A stretch of DNA of 64,000 bases from Hemibagrus wyckioides (GCF_019097595.1 NC_080715.1:4516573-4580572); one strand, 5' to 3'. Positions 24,526 through 63,235 are shown, counted from the first letter of the stretch. Program-made: numbers and translations. Notes: a model not told the origin generated them from the letters alone.

Positions 24526-24984
24526 TGTATTATTTTTATTTTAACTTCAAGAAAGAGGAAAAAAGAGAGACGAGGTTAGCGAGAGAAAGACTGTTTATAG
24601 ATGCTATAAGGCGAGTGGAAACAGGAACTAACTTGTTTTGTGGAATTTACACGACATTAAATATAGAAATCATTGCGTTGTTTATTAAGTAATAAAAGTT
24701 GGTCTAGACAAATGTTTCATTTGGTTTAGGTGAGGGCTGTAGGTTAATTGATTTTTTTTTTAATTTTAATAGAGTGCTAATCATTCTGGAGATAAAGATG
24801 TCCCTGTGACAGAATACAGACTTAACAGACTTAAAGAAAAACAGCTATCATGATCCTAATGTGTCACCATAATGACGGCAAGCGGCTCTAACGTAGCTAT
24901 AGATGTGTATTTAAACATGAAATTTTATTTGTCTCTTACAGAATCATAGTGATCTGCTTTCCTTTCTGACTGCCTGGGTCATAA

Positions 24985-25555
24985 AGAGTAGAATTAAAAA
25001 ATAAAATAGAATTTTTTAAAAAAGAGATAAAAATAGAGTTGGAATTAAAAACAAACAATTTTCAGTAAAAACAAAGAGAAAAAATTAAATTGATTAAAAA
25101 TGAAAAAAAGAAGAAGAAGTCAGAACTAACAAATAGAATTATTGGTAAAGAGAATTAATGAGAAAAAAACAGAATTCAAACAGAAAAATAATTATTGATA
25201 AAAGCAATGGGGTAAAATTAAATTAAAAAAGAAAAATGTAGTCAGTATGAAAAAAGAAAGAATTACTGGTGAAAAACAAAAGGAAAAAAGAACAGAATTA
25301 AAAATGTGAATAATATAGTCAGAATTAAAACAAATAAAATTATCAGTAAAAACAAAAGGAAAAAATAAAATTAAAAATGATTTTTAAAAACATAGTCAGA
25401 ATTAACAAACAGAATTATTGGTAAATAGAATTAATGAAAAAATAGTCAGAATTAAAACAGAAATAGAATTATCTGTAAAAGCAAAGGGGAAAAATGAAAT
25501 GGAATTAACAATGAGAAAAATAGTCTGAATTAAAAGAGAAATAAAGTAGAAAAAC
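24985..25555. repeat. Degenerate AT-rich tandem array
   Basis: Motifs of the form AGTCAGAATTAAAACA, AGAATTATTGGTAAA and AAACAAAGGGGAAAAA recur at intervals of roughly 60-130 bp. The array is strongly A-rich on the plus strand and without coding potential. Unit boundaries are blurred. Confidence 0.55.
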
Positions 25556-26633
25556 AGGAAGAGGACTGTAGCGCCACCACACCTGCCATATGACAGTCAT
25601 TTAGTGACACTCTTTAATAACGTGGCTTTATATAACAGTGCAGTCCTTCAGAAACAATACAAACACTTGCAGTGACACATGACGCTTATTAAGTGACGTG
25701 AGGAGGACGTGAGGAAGATGTGAGGATGCCTGGTCCCGCTGAGGGACTGGTTACAGTGTGAACACTGGAAAAGTTGCCCTTTTTTTGTTTCTTTCTCATC
25801 TAGGGAAAAGATATGTACAGTTGACCCGAGCGATACGATATGATAGAAATATTGTGATAAATGATGTCATGATACAATCTTCTCATATATTGTTGGTATT
25901 CTGATGCGTTTATTTTTTATTACCCGTGCATTTAAATAAAAGAAATATTTACAAATAAACTCCTGAGCAAAAAGTTTAGGTTTTTTTTTATTATTATTTT
26001 ATTTATTTACTTTTATTTATTTTTAAAAATTGACACCATGCCCAAGATTGTGACACCTAAAAATTCTGGCAAATTGTCTTTTTTTTTTTACCACTAGATT
26101 TTTATTTATTTAATTAATGAATTAAATGATAATGTAAGTGTTACACACAAAAATGGTCTAAAAAATTCGCTATGTTCTTTTATTTCAGGCAAAAAACCTT
26201 TTGGAAAATTCTCTTAAACACACGATAAAGGTTCAGTTTTAATGCAGCATTTTGGTTTGGCCGTCAATCTGTTACCTAAATTATTTTAATGTGATATTTT
26301 TGTCATCTCATCCAGCCTGAATCTACAGCAATTATCCATGAAGTGTGTGTTTAAACTTTTCTAGCATTTATATTGTCATTAATAAAGACCAACAACAGAT
26401 TTTCCCCAAATCCACATGTGTATACTCGCTCCGGTCGCTACAGCAAAGACCGGAAGGAAAACAAACACTTTTCCAAGGCTGTAGTTTGGTATCAGCTCGC
26501 TCAGAGTCGCACAATTCTAAAACACACACAAAAATTGGTTCTCTGAACATCTAACAAAACCAAACATCGTCTGCGGAACTAAGATACATGTGAGACGCAG
26601 CGTCCGAGTCTGAAACACCTCAGGTATATAATA

Positions 26634-26634
26634 C

Positions 26635-26689
<55 letters not shown>

Positions 26690-26690
26690 A
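26634..26690. repeat. (AAT)n microsatellite
   Basis: About 18 units of ATA/AAT, uninterrupted for most of its length, in the spacer between the ORMDL1 coding exons and its inferred promoter. Confidence 0.95.
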
Positions 26691-26856
26691 GAGGAACTAG
26701 ATCAGTCATGGTTTTCCTCTGGCATTTCAAAATACTGGAGCTGGAAAATCATCAAATCCCTCAATGAGACGCGACAAAAACATGACCTTCATTAAATACT
26801 GTTCAATTGTGTTACACAGACGGTTTCACTGTCTGCTGCACTGCTCCAACAATGAC

Positions 26857-27275
26857 CAGCCCCTGATCGGCGCCGTTCCCGGTCGGCCAGCCCCTGATCG
26901 GCGCCGTTCCCGGTCGGCCAGCCCCTGATCGGCGCCGTTCCCGGTCGGCCAGTCCCTGATCGGCGCCGTTCCCGGTCGGCCAGTCCCTGATCGGCGCCGT
27001 TCCCGGTCGGCCAGTCCCTGATCGGCGCCGTTCCCGGTCGGCCAGTCCCTGATCGGCGCCGTTCCCGGTCGGCCAGTCCCTGATCGGCGCCGTTCCCGGT
27101 CGGCCAGTCCCTGATCGGCGCCGTTCCCGGTCGGCCAGTCCCTGATCGGCGCCGTTCCCGGTCGGCCAGTCCCTGATCGGCGCCGTTCCCGGTCGGCCAG
27201 TCCCTGATCGGCGCCGTTCCCGGTCGGCCAGTCCCTGATCGGCGCCGTTCCCGGTCGGCCAGTCCCTGATCGGCA
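26857..27275. repeat. 31-bp GC-rich minisatellite, 13 full units plus a partial unit
   Basis: The unit starts CAGTCCCTGATCGGCGCCGT and ends TCCCGGTCGGC, 31 bp. Thirteen head-to-tail units span 26857-27259 exactly (403 bp), and a partial fourteenth unit reaches 27275. The first three units have CAGCCCCTG instead of CAGTCCCTG, the only variation seen in the complete units. Each unit holds five CpG dinucleotides and the palindrome CGGCGCCG, in the middle of AT-rich DNA. The unit has no stop codon in any minus-strand frame, which creates three long spurious open frames. There are no spacers, so it is not a CRISPR-like array. Confidence 0.97.
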
Positions 27276-27339
27276 CCATTTGAGCAAGAGTTTCCTTCAT
27301 GATTTCTCACATTTCACCGTTTCTTTCCTTAACATTCTT

Positions 27340-27390
27340 GATAGATAGATAGATAGATAGATAGATAAATAAATAAATAAATAAATAAAT
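27340..27390. repeat. Compound (GATA)n(AATA)n microsatellite
   Basis: About seven GATA units pass directly into about seven AAAT units, 65 bp after the 31-bp minisatellite. Confidence 0.9.
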
Positions 27391-27399
27391 GACTTCTAA

Positions 27400-28738
27400 A
27401 CTATTATTTTCTATTCTATAATAAAACTATTCTAAAAATTTCTTCCTGTAACCTAATTTGTAATTCAACGAGCCTGAGAGACTGGACTGGGAGAAATAGG
27501 ACTGAGGGAGCACTATCTTTTTTCCTGACAGATTTGTTTCCTTCGATTTCACAAAATCAACACTTTAAACCTGAACATTCCTGCAGAGGAAGGCACTTTC
27601 TGTCCTCTCTGATTTAAATAACCCACTTCAGCTGGCTTGTTTGTCAGTTTTTAGATGCAAAGTTCAGAGTTTCCCAACACGGTCTGTGTGCTCATCCCTG
27701 TCCTCTTACATAACCCCACACGGCTGATAAGACTTTACACCATCATATCTGACCAGATGCCACGTTTCACACATCTGTTCCTGATCTCATGCTCTGATTA
27801 AAGAAATATCATAACAACATATATACACATTTTATACACAAGTGTACGCTTATCATGTCCGGTTAGTTATCTTCCTGTAAATAAACAATACTCTTATTTC
27901 AGCTGTAAAGAGGTACAAGTAAAATAAAGAACGATCATAATATTAATAAATATCATTCATTTACCTGAAGGGAATGTAGAATGGCTAGTCGAATAGATTA
28001 AATAAGAGCAAAAGAGTACAATTATAGTGTCGCTTCATGATGATTAATATGATTTTAATCTATTAAAAAACCTAAAAATCCACATTAAACATGGACAAAA
28101 ATCCAAAACATTAACTCAAGACAAACAAAGCGCGCGTGCACCTAAATCTCACGCGCAGCCTTAAAAATGATTGATTAATGAATTAAATTTCCAATATTTA
28201 AATCAGTGATATTTCTTCCCCCAAACAAAATGCATTTTGAACCTCTGCATTTCTTCTCTGATGCAATATTTGTTTTTAAAGCCAACCTTGCAATGCGTTA
28301 AGAAAACGCAGATGTTTACTAGCTAGCTTCAGGCTAGCGGACTTGGTTTAGCTAGCTCGCTAGTCCTTAGTTAGCACAGGTTGCTAAATAGCTAAAGATA
28401 AAATTTATTTTATTTTTCCATGATTACAAATTGTTTCGGGGTTGTTTTTATCCATTTCTACATGCTTTAATATTAAAATAATAATAATAATAATCCACGG
28501 CCTTTAATGCAGAGACTAAAACAACACCGTTAGACCGGCTGTGTCCCAATCCGCAGCTCTCACTATTCACTCACTAGGTAGTGCGCGAGGGTGCTGATTA
28601 GGACACAGCCCACTGAGACTTAAAAAGACTAAATCAACACAACACCAGTTGATTTGCTTTCGGCTGCAAAGATAAATCAACGCCAACATGAACGTAAATG
28701 AAAAATAATGTCATTTTGCAATCTATGAAATAGAAATA
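27400..28738. other. Spacer or inferred ORMDL1 5' intron without recognised features
   Basis: Ordinary AT-rich sequence with a short (ATA) run near 28477 and several GCTAGC-type motifs near 28320-28400. No coding exon, RNA gene or mobile element was recognised. Confidence 0.5.
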
Positions 28739-28744
28739 ACCTAC

Positions 28745-28850
28745 CTTAATCAGAAAATAAACTAATTTAATAAAAAACCCTGTTCCCGGACCCTGTTGCT
28801 CTAACACTCGTCCTCTCTTTATGCCTAGGTTCGCACTGGTAAATAGCTTA
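28745..28850 (-). other. Probable ORMDL1 5' non-coding exon
   Basis: On the minus strand, a consensus donor GTAGGT lies at 28744-28739 immediately after TGATTAAG, just inside the CpG-rich promoter region. The first ORMDL1 coding exon lies 5 kb downstream, so such an exon is expected. The 5' limit is a guess. Only the donor is directly visible. Confidence 0.35.
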
Positions 28851-29251
28851 AGGCGTGGACCCGCCCCCTAAAAGTGTATCCTCCAATTACACCTCTGCAG
28901 ACTCGCTAACGGGGGCGGGGAGATTCTCAGAAAGTGCGAAATACTTTACTAAAAACAACACTTTATATATTCCAAGAATATAGATCATAAACATATCGTT
29001 GTTTTTAGTTTTTAAGTTAAATTCTTTGACGTAGAAACATCGCTTCACCTTCAAGTCTGCGCTGTGATTGGTCTATCAACCGAGTAAAGATGACGGAACA
29101 CCAGCGCAGCCAATCGGAACAGAGAATTGTAGATGACGTCAAAAAGAAATACGCGCTTAATTGTGATTATTTTGGGATTTACTTCCGCGTTGGAGACTCG
29201 GCATGGTTATTGCTGTATAAAAATAAAAATATTCCAGGATTTCATCCTTTT
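28850..29251. promoter_or_regulatory. Probable bidirectional promoter of ORMDL1 and PMS1
   Basis: GC boxes are at 28861-28868 (CCGCCCCC) and 28911-28920 (GGGGGCGGGG). Inverted CCAAT boxes are at 29067-29071 (ATTGG) and 29110-29114 (CCAAT). A perfect CRE palindrome TGACGTCA is at 29134-29141, and an ETS-like ACTTCCGC at 29181-29188. A strong donor GTGAGT at 29252 could end a PMS1 5' non-coding exon. The two genes are also head-to-head in human. Motifs are seen; promoter activity is inferred. Confidence 0.5.
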
Positions 29252-29689
29252 GTGAGTAATTTAACAAATTTAATAAAACTGTAAATGTAGAATAAATGAC
29301 TGCGCTTTGCTGTATCGATTATAAGAATAAATCTATTGCACCGGTGTTTATCTCCATCCTGTGCTGTAACTGTACTGGTGCACTATGAAGACACTGACTG
29401 TACTCTGTATGGAGAATTACTTTCTCCTTCTTTAACCTGTCTGTCGGTGGATCTAGGCCACAACTGAGCAGATCAGCAGCTGGATCTGCCTGGTTTTAAA
29501 ACCACTTCTGAGTTAAAACACCTCCAAAAGTTCCATATGTGTTATAAAACTGGAGGATGAAGAGCAGACACTGTGCATGGAGGAAAGATGAGTCTCTAAC
29601 TCATAGGTTCTTAACCTTGGAGTCACCAGAGATTTAATTTATGAATAAACCAAATGTGCATAAATACAGGAGTTTAAGTACTTGAGGTC

Positions 29690-29850
29690 AACAGTCCAGA
29701 GTAATGGAGAGTGTGGGAAGAGGTAAAGAAGCGAGTGCATGCAGGTTGGAATGGGAGGAGAAAGGTGTCAGGAGTTCTGTGTGATAGAAAAATATCAGCG
29801 AGAATCAAGGGGAAGGTGTACAGGACAGTGAAGGGAAAAGCTGAAAGAGT
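29690..29850 (+). mobile_element. LINE fragment with internal deletion
   Basis: The frame reads WNGRRKVSGVLCDRKISARI and then KGKVYRTV, a well-known stretch of a fish LINE reverse transcriptase. It then jumps straight to the 3' end motif GAAGGGAAAAGCTGAAAG seen at the other LINE copy (5757-6035). A (ATA)n tail follows at 29851-29904. It is inactive. Confidence 0.75.
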
Positions 29851-29860
29851 AATAATAATG

Positions 29861-29904
<44 letters not shown>
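29851..29904. repeat. (AAT)n microsatellite at a LINE tail
   Basis: About 17 ATA units follow directly on the LINE 3' end, consistent with expansion of the element's tail. Confidence 0.9.
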
Positions 29905-30095
29905 TATAACATCCTGTCTGATGAAGATGATAACTAATACTTCTACTCATACAATTTTATTAGCCTTTATGCATTCCATTTGGATTGATACATCGATTTA
30001 AAATGAATGATTGCACACAATCAAATAAATTATTATAGACAATTGCAGACCACCGGATTTTCTAGTAAATGTAACACTTTCAAAAGTCTACCATA

Positions 30096-30634
30096 CACTG
30101 ATCAGGCATAACATTATGACCACCTGCCTAATATTGTCTTTTGCTACCAAAACAGCTCTGACCCGTCCTGCACTGTATTCTGACCCCTTTCTATCAGAAC
30201 CAGCATTAACTTCTTCAGCAGTTTGAGCAACAGTAGCTCGTCTGTTGGATCGGATCACACGGGCCAGCCTTCTCTCCCCGCGTGCATCAGTGAGCCTTGG
30301 CTGCCCATGACCCTGTCTCCGGTTCACCACTGTTCCTTCCTTGGACCACTTTTGATAGATACTGACCACTGCAGACCGGGAACACCCCACAAGAGCTGCA
30401 GTTTTGGAGATGCTCTGATCCAGTGGTCTAGCCATCACAATTGGGCCTTTTAGGTGAAACTCGCTCAAATCCTTACACTTGTCAATTTTTCCTGCTTCTA
30501 ACACATCAACTTTGAGGACAAAATGTACACTTGCTGCCTGATATATCCCACCCACTAACAGGTGCCATGATGAGGAGATCATCAGTCTTATTCACTTCAC
30601 CTCTCACTGCTCACAGTGTTCTACCTGATCGGTG
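30096..30634 (-). mobile_element. Tc1-like element, family B, 3'-deleted transposase copy
   Basis: TA-flanked ends start CACTGATCAGGCATAACATT and close ACCTGATCGGTG. The minus-strand frame runs openly through the helix-turn-helix region ([20 protein letters not shown]), [20 protein letters not shown] and the [11 protein letters not shown] segment. It is then cut off before the catalytic domain. Confidence 0.88.
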
Positions 30635-30963
30635 TACGTTATAATAATTGAGAATGACTCTGAAATCAAATAAAAAATCATATTGTGTTGTATCAGGGCA
30701 TATTTTGTGTTATCGTTATGAATCGAAGTGGTAAGCCTAAGCTCCTGCAGCACTTTATTCTCTCTAACTGCTTTCGTGTGAAATGTTCTTTACACTTGTG
30801 AAATACAGTACGTGAATCTGATTAAGTTTGATGAACCAAAATATTTGCTAGCAGTTATTTGAAGGACGCAAAATGTGTGATGTAGGGATGTAGCAGCTGC
30901 ATCTCCTGACTTTTGTTAGATGTATAGAGTGAAGATCAGGTGACACTGATTAATTGAACATAG

Positions 30964-31556
30964 ACTATATTGTCATATAGTCAAATCATAGAGTTCAGGT
31001 GTTGTTTTTCAGGGGTTGGGCTCGGCCCCTTAGTTCCAGTGAACGTGAACTCTTAATGCTTCAGCTTCATACCAAGACATTTTGGACAATTTCATGCTCT
31101 TTGTGGGAACAGTTTGGGACTGACCCCTTCCTGTTCCAACATGACTGAACACCAGTGACCAAAGCATTGACCATTCCTCTAGAAGAGCATTTGTGAGGTC
31201 AGGCACTGATGTTGGACGAGAAGGTCTGGCTCACAGTCTTCACTCTAATTCATCCCAAAGGTGTTCTATGGGGTTGAGGTCAGGACTCTGTGCAGGTCAG
31301 TCAAGTTCCTCCACACCAAACTCACTCATCCATGTCTTTATGGACCTTGCTTTGGTCACTGGTGTGCAGTCATGTTGGAACAGGAAGGGGTCATCCCCAA
31401 ACTGTTCCCACAAAGAGCATGAAATTTTCCAAAATGTCTTGGTATGAAGCTGAAGCATTAAGAGTTCCTTTCACTGGAACTAAGGGGCCGAGCCCAACCC
31501 CTGAAAAATAACACCTGAACTCAATGGGGTGTCCCAATACTTTCGGCAATATAGTG
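30964..31556. mobile_element. Tc1-like element, family A, mosaic copy A5
   Basis: The left part is plus-oriented up to about 31166 (GTGACCAAAGCA). The rest is minus-oriented, from GACCATTCCTCTAGAAG to the outer end CGGCAATATAGTG. The outer arms are inverted repeats of about 170 bp. It lies in the inferred first PMS1 intron. Confidence 0.78.
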
Positions 31557-32117
31557 TATCAAGAACCGGTGTCCCACCTTTCTGTGTCTGATGTATAACA
31601 ATTATATTTGATGCGTAATACCTCTTTTTAGCGTTCTTTTATATATTGATTTGTTATAAGTGCTATGTACAGTAATGCAGTGTGCTTTTATAAAGCATTA
31701 GTGAAAGTTTAATCCTTGAAAAGTTAAGATTCTCGCTCTAACTGAACGCCTACAAGGCGAGCAAGCAGAGTTACTGAATTTTACAGCGACAGAAATTAGG
31801 TTTGCACTGCGAATGATCACGGGATTATGAGATCTTTGACTTTTTCATATTGTAATGAATGACAAGAGATGATTTCCTGAAGCTGCAGGATGTTAGTGGA
31901 TGGATCAGTTGAAAGGAAAGCTGAGATATTTTGTGATGTTTGCCCTTTTTTTAATCTTTGAAGTTATTCATTTTAAAATATCTAAAGAATCTAGATTTAT
32001 CTGTTTTTTACAAATAATTTATACATGAAAGGCTTAAAGAATGAGATTTAAATAAAAAGATTCCTATCACGTCTCTAATGGATCCATCTTCTCTCCTTCT
32101 CTGAAGCTGAATGAGGC

Positions 32118-57920
<25,803 letters not shown>

Positions 57921-58164
57921 TTATTTAAAAAAATTTCCCAGTGTGATGTTACGGTCCGACTCGGAGGGCCGTTCTCTCAGGGCATATTATTGTAAATGCT
58001 TATAGTTTTCAGTTTAATGTTCTGTAAAAGGTTTGTTTCTAATGATACTGACAGCATGGCATTAAATAATGAAGTGTATGTTTATTAAAAAACAAACAAG
58101 TGCATAAGAGAATAATAAATATTTTCACTTATGAGGTATTATTAGATTTCATTTGTCATATGGA

Positions 58165-58445
58165 ATGGATGATTTTAAATAAAAATGTAAAACTAGGGTA
58201 TAAAATATATGAAATAATTTAAATAAAATGTAAAACTAGAATATAAAATATGAGAAATACAATTTAAATAAAAAATGTAAAACTAGAATATAAAATATAA
58301 GAAATACAATTTAAATAAAAATTTTAAACTAGAATATAAAATATAAGAAGTAATTTAAATAAAAATGTAAAACTAGAATATAAAATATGAGAAATAATTT
58401 AAATAAAAATATAAAACTAGTATATAAAATATAAAACTAGTATAT

Positions 58446-58515
<70 letters not shown>

Positions 58516-58680
58516 CAATTGAAATACAAATATATAACTAGAATATAAAATATAAGAAATACAATTTAAATACAAATGTAAAACTAGTATATAAAATATA
58601 TGAAGTACACTAAAAGAAATTAAGAATCTAAAATAAAAAGAATATAAGAATATAAAACAAAATATAATATAAAATAGACC
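58165..58680. repeat. About 40-bp AT minisatellite with embedded (TA)n
   Basis: Units of the form TTTAAATAAAAATGTAAAAC followed by TAGAATATAAAATATRAGAA repeat about nine times. A perfect (TA)n run at about 58447-58510 interrupts the array. It begins about 50 bp after the probable PMS1 poly(A) signal. Confidence 0.88.
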
Positions 58681-59185
58681 AGACTCCAATCATTATACAA
58701 TATATAAAAATAAAAATAGTATAAAAATAACAACAAAAGAATAGAATTCTAATAGAATAAGCAGAAGAGTGTAATGTCGAGTGAGATGGGTGGATGGATG
58801 TAAGTAAATGTAGATATATGTAGAAATATTTGACATAAATTGAGATGTATTTAAGATACATTAACATTGACCTAAAATACATAATATCGGTGTCAGAATT
58901 AAACTAAAAACCAACAGACAGCTGCAGAAACCAGAGCTCTGGGTTCCCCTTCAGTAGATTTGTACTCCTCTTTGTTCTCTGATCATGATCTACAGAACAA
59001 CTTTCATGTTCTCCCATGAACCACTGACCTCTCTGAGGAACATGGCTGGTGGATTTGTGCTGACGTAGGTCAGGATTCCTTGGCCAGCCTGACATGCTGA
59101 TGGTCTTGTTTTTAGTGCAGAATGTGGCAGGACTGCAAATCACAACAAGCTGATTTCTTACCTCAAAAAATTCCACTTGGAAACA

Positions 59186-60371
<1,186 letters not shown>

Positions 60372-60404
60372 TATAGTTACATCACTGCTTGGCACCTGGG
60401 TACG

Positions 60405-60406
60405 TA

Positions 60407-60430
<24 letters not shown>
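60405..60430. repeat. (TA)n microsatellite
   Basis: About 12 TA units followed by a T run, shortly after the right end of the family B element. Confidence 0.9.
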
Positions 60431-60437
<7 letters not shown>

Positions 60438-61007
60438 TTTACTTTTTTAAAACACCTACTCCACTATTTACAGCTTACGTTCACTGTTTCTTGAGTCATT
60501 TTCCATTAAGACTTCTAATTAAATTTGACTGGTGTGTACTTTATAGACCACTGATTGTCAGCTCTTAGGTTTATGGATGTTTTTATGGCATTTTACTTTT
60601 TTAGATACTTCTAAAGTCATAATTCAGAATGCAAACTCTGGGTTGAGGCATATAGGTCGCAGTGGAGGTTAAGAACACAACCCTAAAAATCTTTGCTTTT
60701 TTAGCTCAGAAAACAAACTTGAACCTCTTCACCAGATGCCAGTGAACCAGCAAATTTATTTCAGTGTAACTATAAATTCTCAACCCCCCAAAAATCAGCA
60801 CCTAGTGAATGCTGGCACATGGGACCCTTAAAACTAAATAAGATGGGCTGTCTGCTTCACCGAGAAGTGCAGAGTCACAGTAAGAGCCCTCAAATTACCA
60901 GCTGTAAATAAAGCTCAACTGCCGCTGGCACTCTACAGGCATATGGCTTGTGGTTTTCCAGAACAAAATCAGCTTCACATTGACTTCATTCCAGATGCTA
61001 CTACTTA

Positions 61008-61550
61008 CACTATATTGCCAAAAGTATTGGGACACCCCTCCAAATCATTGAGTTCAGGTGTTATTTTTCAGGGGTTGGGCTCGGCCCCTTAGTTCCAGTG
61101 AAAAGAACTCTTAATGCTTCAGCTTCATACCAAGACATTTTGGACAATTTCATGCTCTTTGTGGGAACAGTTTGGGGATGACCCCTTCCTGTTCCAACAT
61201 GACTGCACACCAGTGACCAAAGCAAGGTCCATAAAGACATGGATGAGTGAGTTTGGTGTGGAGGAACTTGACTGGCCTGCACAGAGTCCTGACCTCAACC
61301 CCATAGAACACCTTTGGGATGAATTAGAGCGGAGACTGTGAGCCAGACCTTCTCGTCCAACATCAGTGCCTGACCTCACAAATGCACTTCTAGAGGAATG
61401 GTCAAAAATTCCCATAAACACACTCCTAAACCTTGTGGAAAGCCTTCCCAGAGGAGGTGAAGCTGTTATAGCTGCAAAGAGCTGGACAACTCCATATTAC
61501 ATTCATGTGCATGTAAAGGCAGATGTTCCAAAACTTTTGGCAACATAGTG
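61008..61550 (+). mobile_element. Tc1-like element, family A, best-preserved copy A9
   Basis: TA-flanked, from CACTATATTGCCAAAAG to GGCAACATAGTG. The open frame covers [17 protein letters not shown] (second Asp), [20 protein letters not shown] (third acidic residue), a stop at the ARPSR boundary, then [20 protein letters not shown]. The DNA-binding domain and first Asp are absent, so it needs a transposase in trans. Confidence 0.9.
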
Positions 61551-62700
61551 CAGAATTATATACATTAGCATACAAGCTAGCATACAGTGGATATAAAAAG
61601 TCTGCATTCCCCCTGTTAAAATGGCAGGTGCTGTTAAAAAAAATGAAACCAAGATAAAGCATTCCAGAACTTTTTCCGCCTTCAGTGTGAAATTACAATG
61701 GAGAAAAATTATGTGACCATCAGAAACATTTTAGGGGAAAACAATAAGAATAAAAAAAGTTTTAATAACTTGTTTGCTTAAACATGCACACCATTTCATA
61801 ATTGGAGTTTTGCCTGTGACATCCAGAACAGGACATCCCTCCAAAAATCATAAAAGGACGAGATAACTGACCACGGATACTGCCAAGAGACCACTACTAC
61901 AATGTTAAAGTAGCTTCAGGAATACTGATTACTTTCTAATCTGTCTCATCTTAATGGCTTAATCTTAAAGTAAATGAATATACTGTGTACATTGTGTAAA
62001 CATACAGATACGTAAATGTGTATTAAGCTCAGACTTTTCTCTGCAGCTGCTCTTCAGTTAGTTGGCTGTAAAGTTCTATTTCCTTCCACTTTAATTCTGT
62101 AACTGTAGTGTCAGGTAGAAATGTTAGGTATAACTGACTGATTTTATCAAGGCGTAGATTACACCCTATAACACTCTTTTTTGAGAGAGCCTGAATTGCT
62201 CTGATGAATGTAGTTATGCAGCTAATTTGCAGCTTAACTGCCATAAAGCAATTAACATCCACATGTGCTCTGTGTTCAACATGCAAAAAGCTGTAATAAA
62301 TCATTTGACCTTTACTTTTAATTTATCCTACGCAAGCCTTTAAAACTTATGTTCTTCCAGACCTGACCTGGGCCCAGAGCTTGGTGTTTCTCTCACGCCT
62401 TTCTCCGCACGGCATCTCGCACTTAAAAGCGAGCCAGCCGTGTGTTTTAAAGGACCAATTAAGTGTTTTGAAAGGAAATTGTGTTGCGTGTGGAGACAGC
62501 AGATCTCATTTTTGTGAGCATTTTATTGTTACTAAACATAATGGAGTGATTTCTAGGATGACTCAACACAGTCTCATTTTTCTACCATGCACACGCATAG
62601 CGTTGTGTCAGTATGCATGTTAATACTCATTTAAAGCGATTTATTACATTCTTACGTGTGCAGGAAAGAGTAATGGCTGGTAAATGAATCCCATCACACT
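61551..62700. other. Intergenic stretch without recognised features
   Basis: No coding exon, RNA gene or repeat family was recognised. The region is downstream of PMS1. Confidence 0.5.
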
Positions 62701-62714
62701 CATTCTCGGTATCC

Positions 62715-63165
62715 ACAGACTGTCCACTCAGCAGCAGTAAGTACCACAAAGCCATGAGACTCCAACCGGGGTAGAGCATCTGGATGGATCAGGAGTGTCT
62801 GGAATTATTCAGGAGCATCTGGATGGAACACTTATTATCAGTAATTGTTGACTTCACTGCTCATAGCAAGGTGCAGACAGGTGACAAATTAAAATGTGAA
62901 CCTAAAGTCATATAAAAGGATTGATTGGAATAGATTTTGGAGCATGGTTGTTAGGATTTGTGTTCATTCAGCTACAAGTTTATTAGTGAGGTTAGGCACT
63001 GATAAGGCCTAGGGTGCGGTCAGTCTTCCAGTTCATCTCAAAGGAGTTCAGCAGAGTTGCAGTCAGGGTTCTGTGCAGGACACTCAAGAAATCTTGAGAG
63101 GAACCAGACTTAAAAGGGAACCTCATCCTCATTTGGGTGACACTGGAGAATGTTTGTAAATTATT
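62715..63165 (-). repeat. Mosaic of old repeat fragments
   Basis: Positions 62715-62800 match the tail of the dispersed repeat at 2668-3245 (GAGACTCCAACCGGGGTAGAG). Positions 62930-63095 are a family C Tc1-like fragment. Positions 63095-63165 return to the dispersed repeat (CTTGAGAGGAACCAGAC and CCTCATCCTCATTTGGGTGA). The Tc1 fragment appears to have been inserted in, or joined to, the older repeat. Confidence 0.55.
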
Positions 63166-63235
63166 ATAAACACCAGAGAGTGTGATTATGACTAATGTCC
63201 TTTCTACAGTCATAAACAGTTGCAGATACAGCATA

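Noticed and set aside
26857..27275. CRISPR-like array
   Set aside because: Units are head-to-tail with no spacers, and the genome is a vertebrate's.
26792..27310. Three long overlapping minus-strand open frames with a 31-residue repeat (GNGADQGLADRERRRS type)
   Set aside because: They are the same 31-bp DNA repeat read in three frames. All three are open only because the unit lacks stop codons. No start context, splice sites or homologue supports a protein.
29090..29284. Small plus-strand frame starting MTEHQRSQ
   Set aside because: It lies in the predicted promoter and 5' exon region and has no homologue; at most an upstream open frame.
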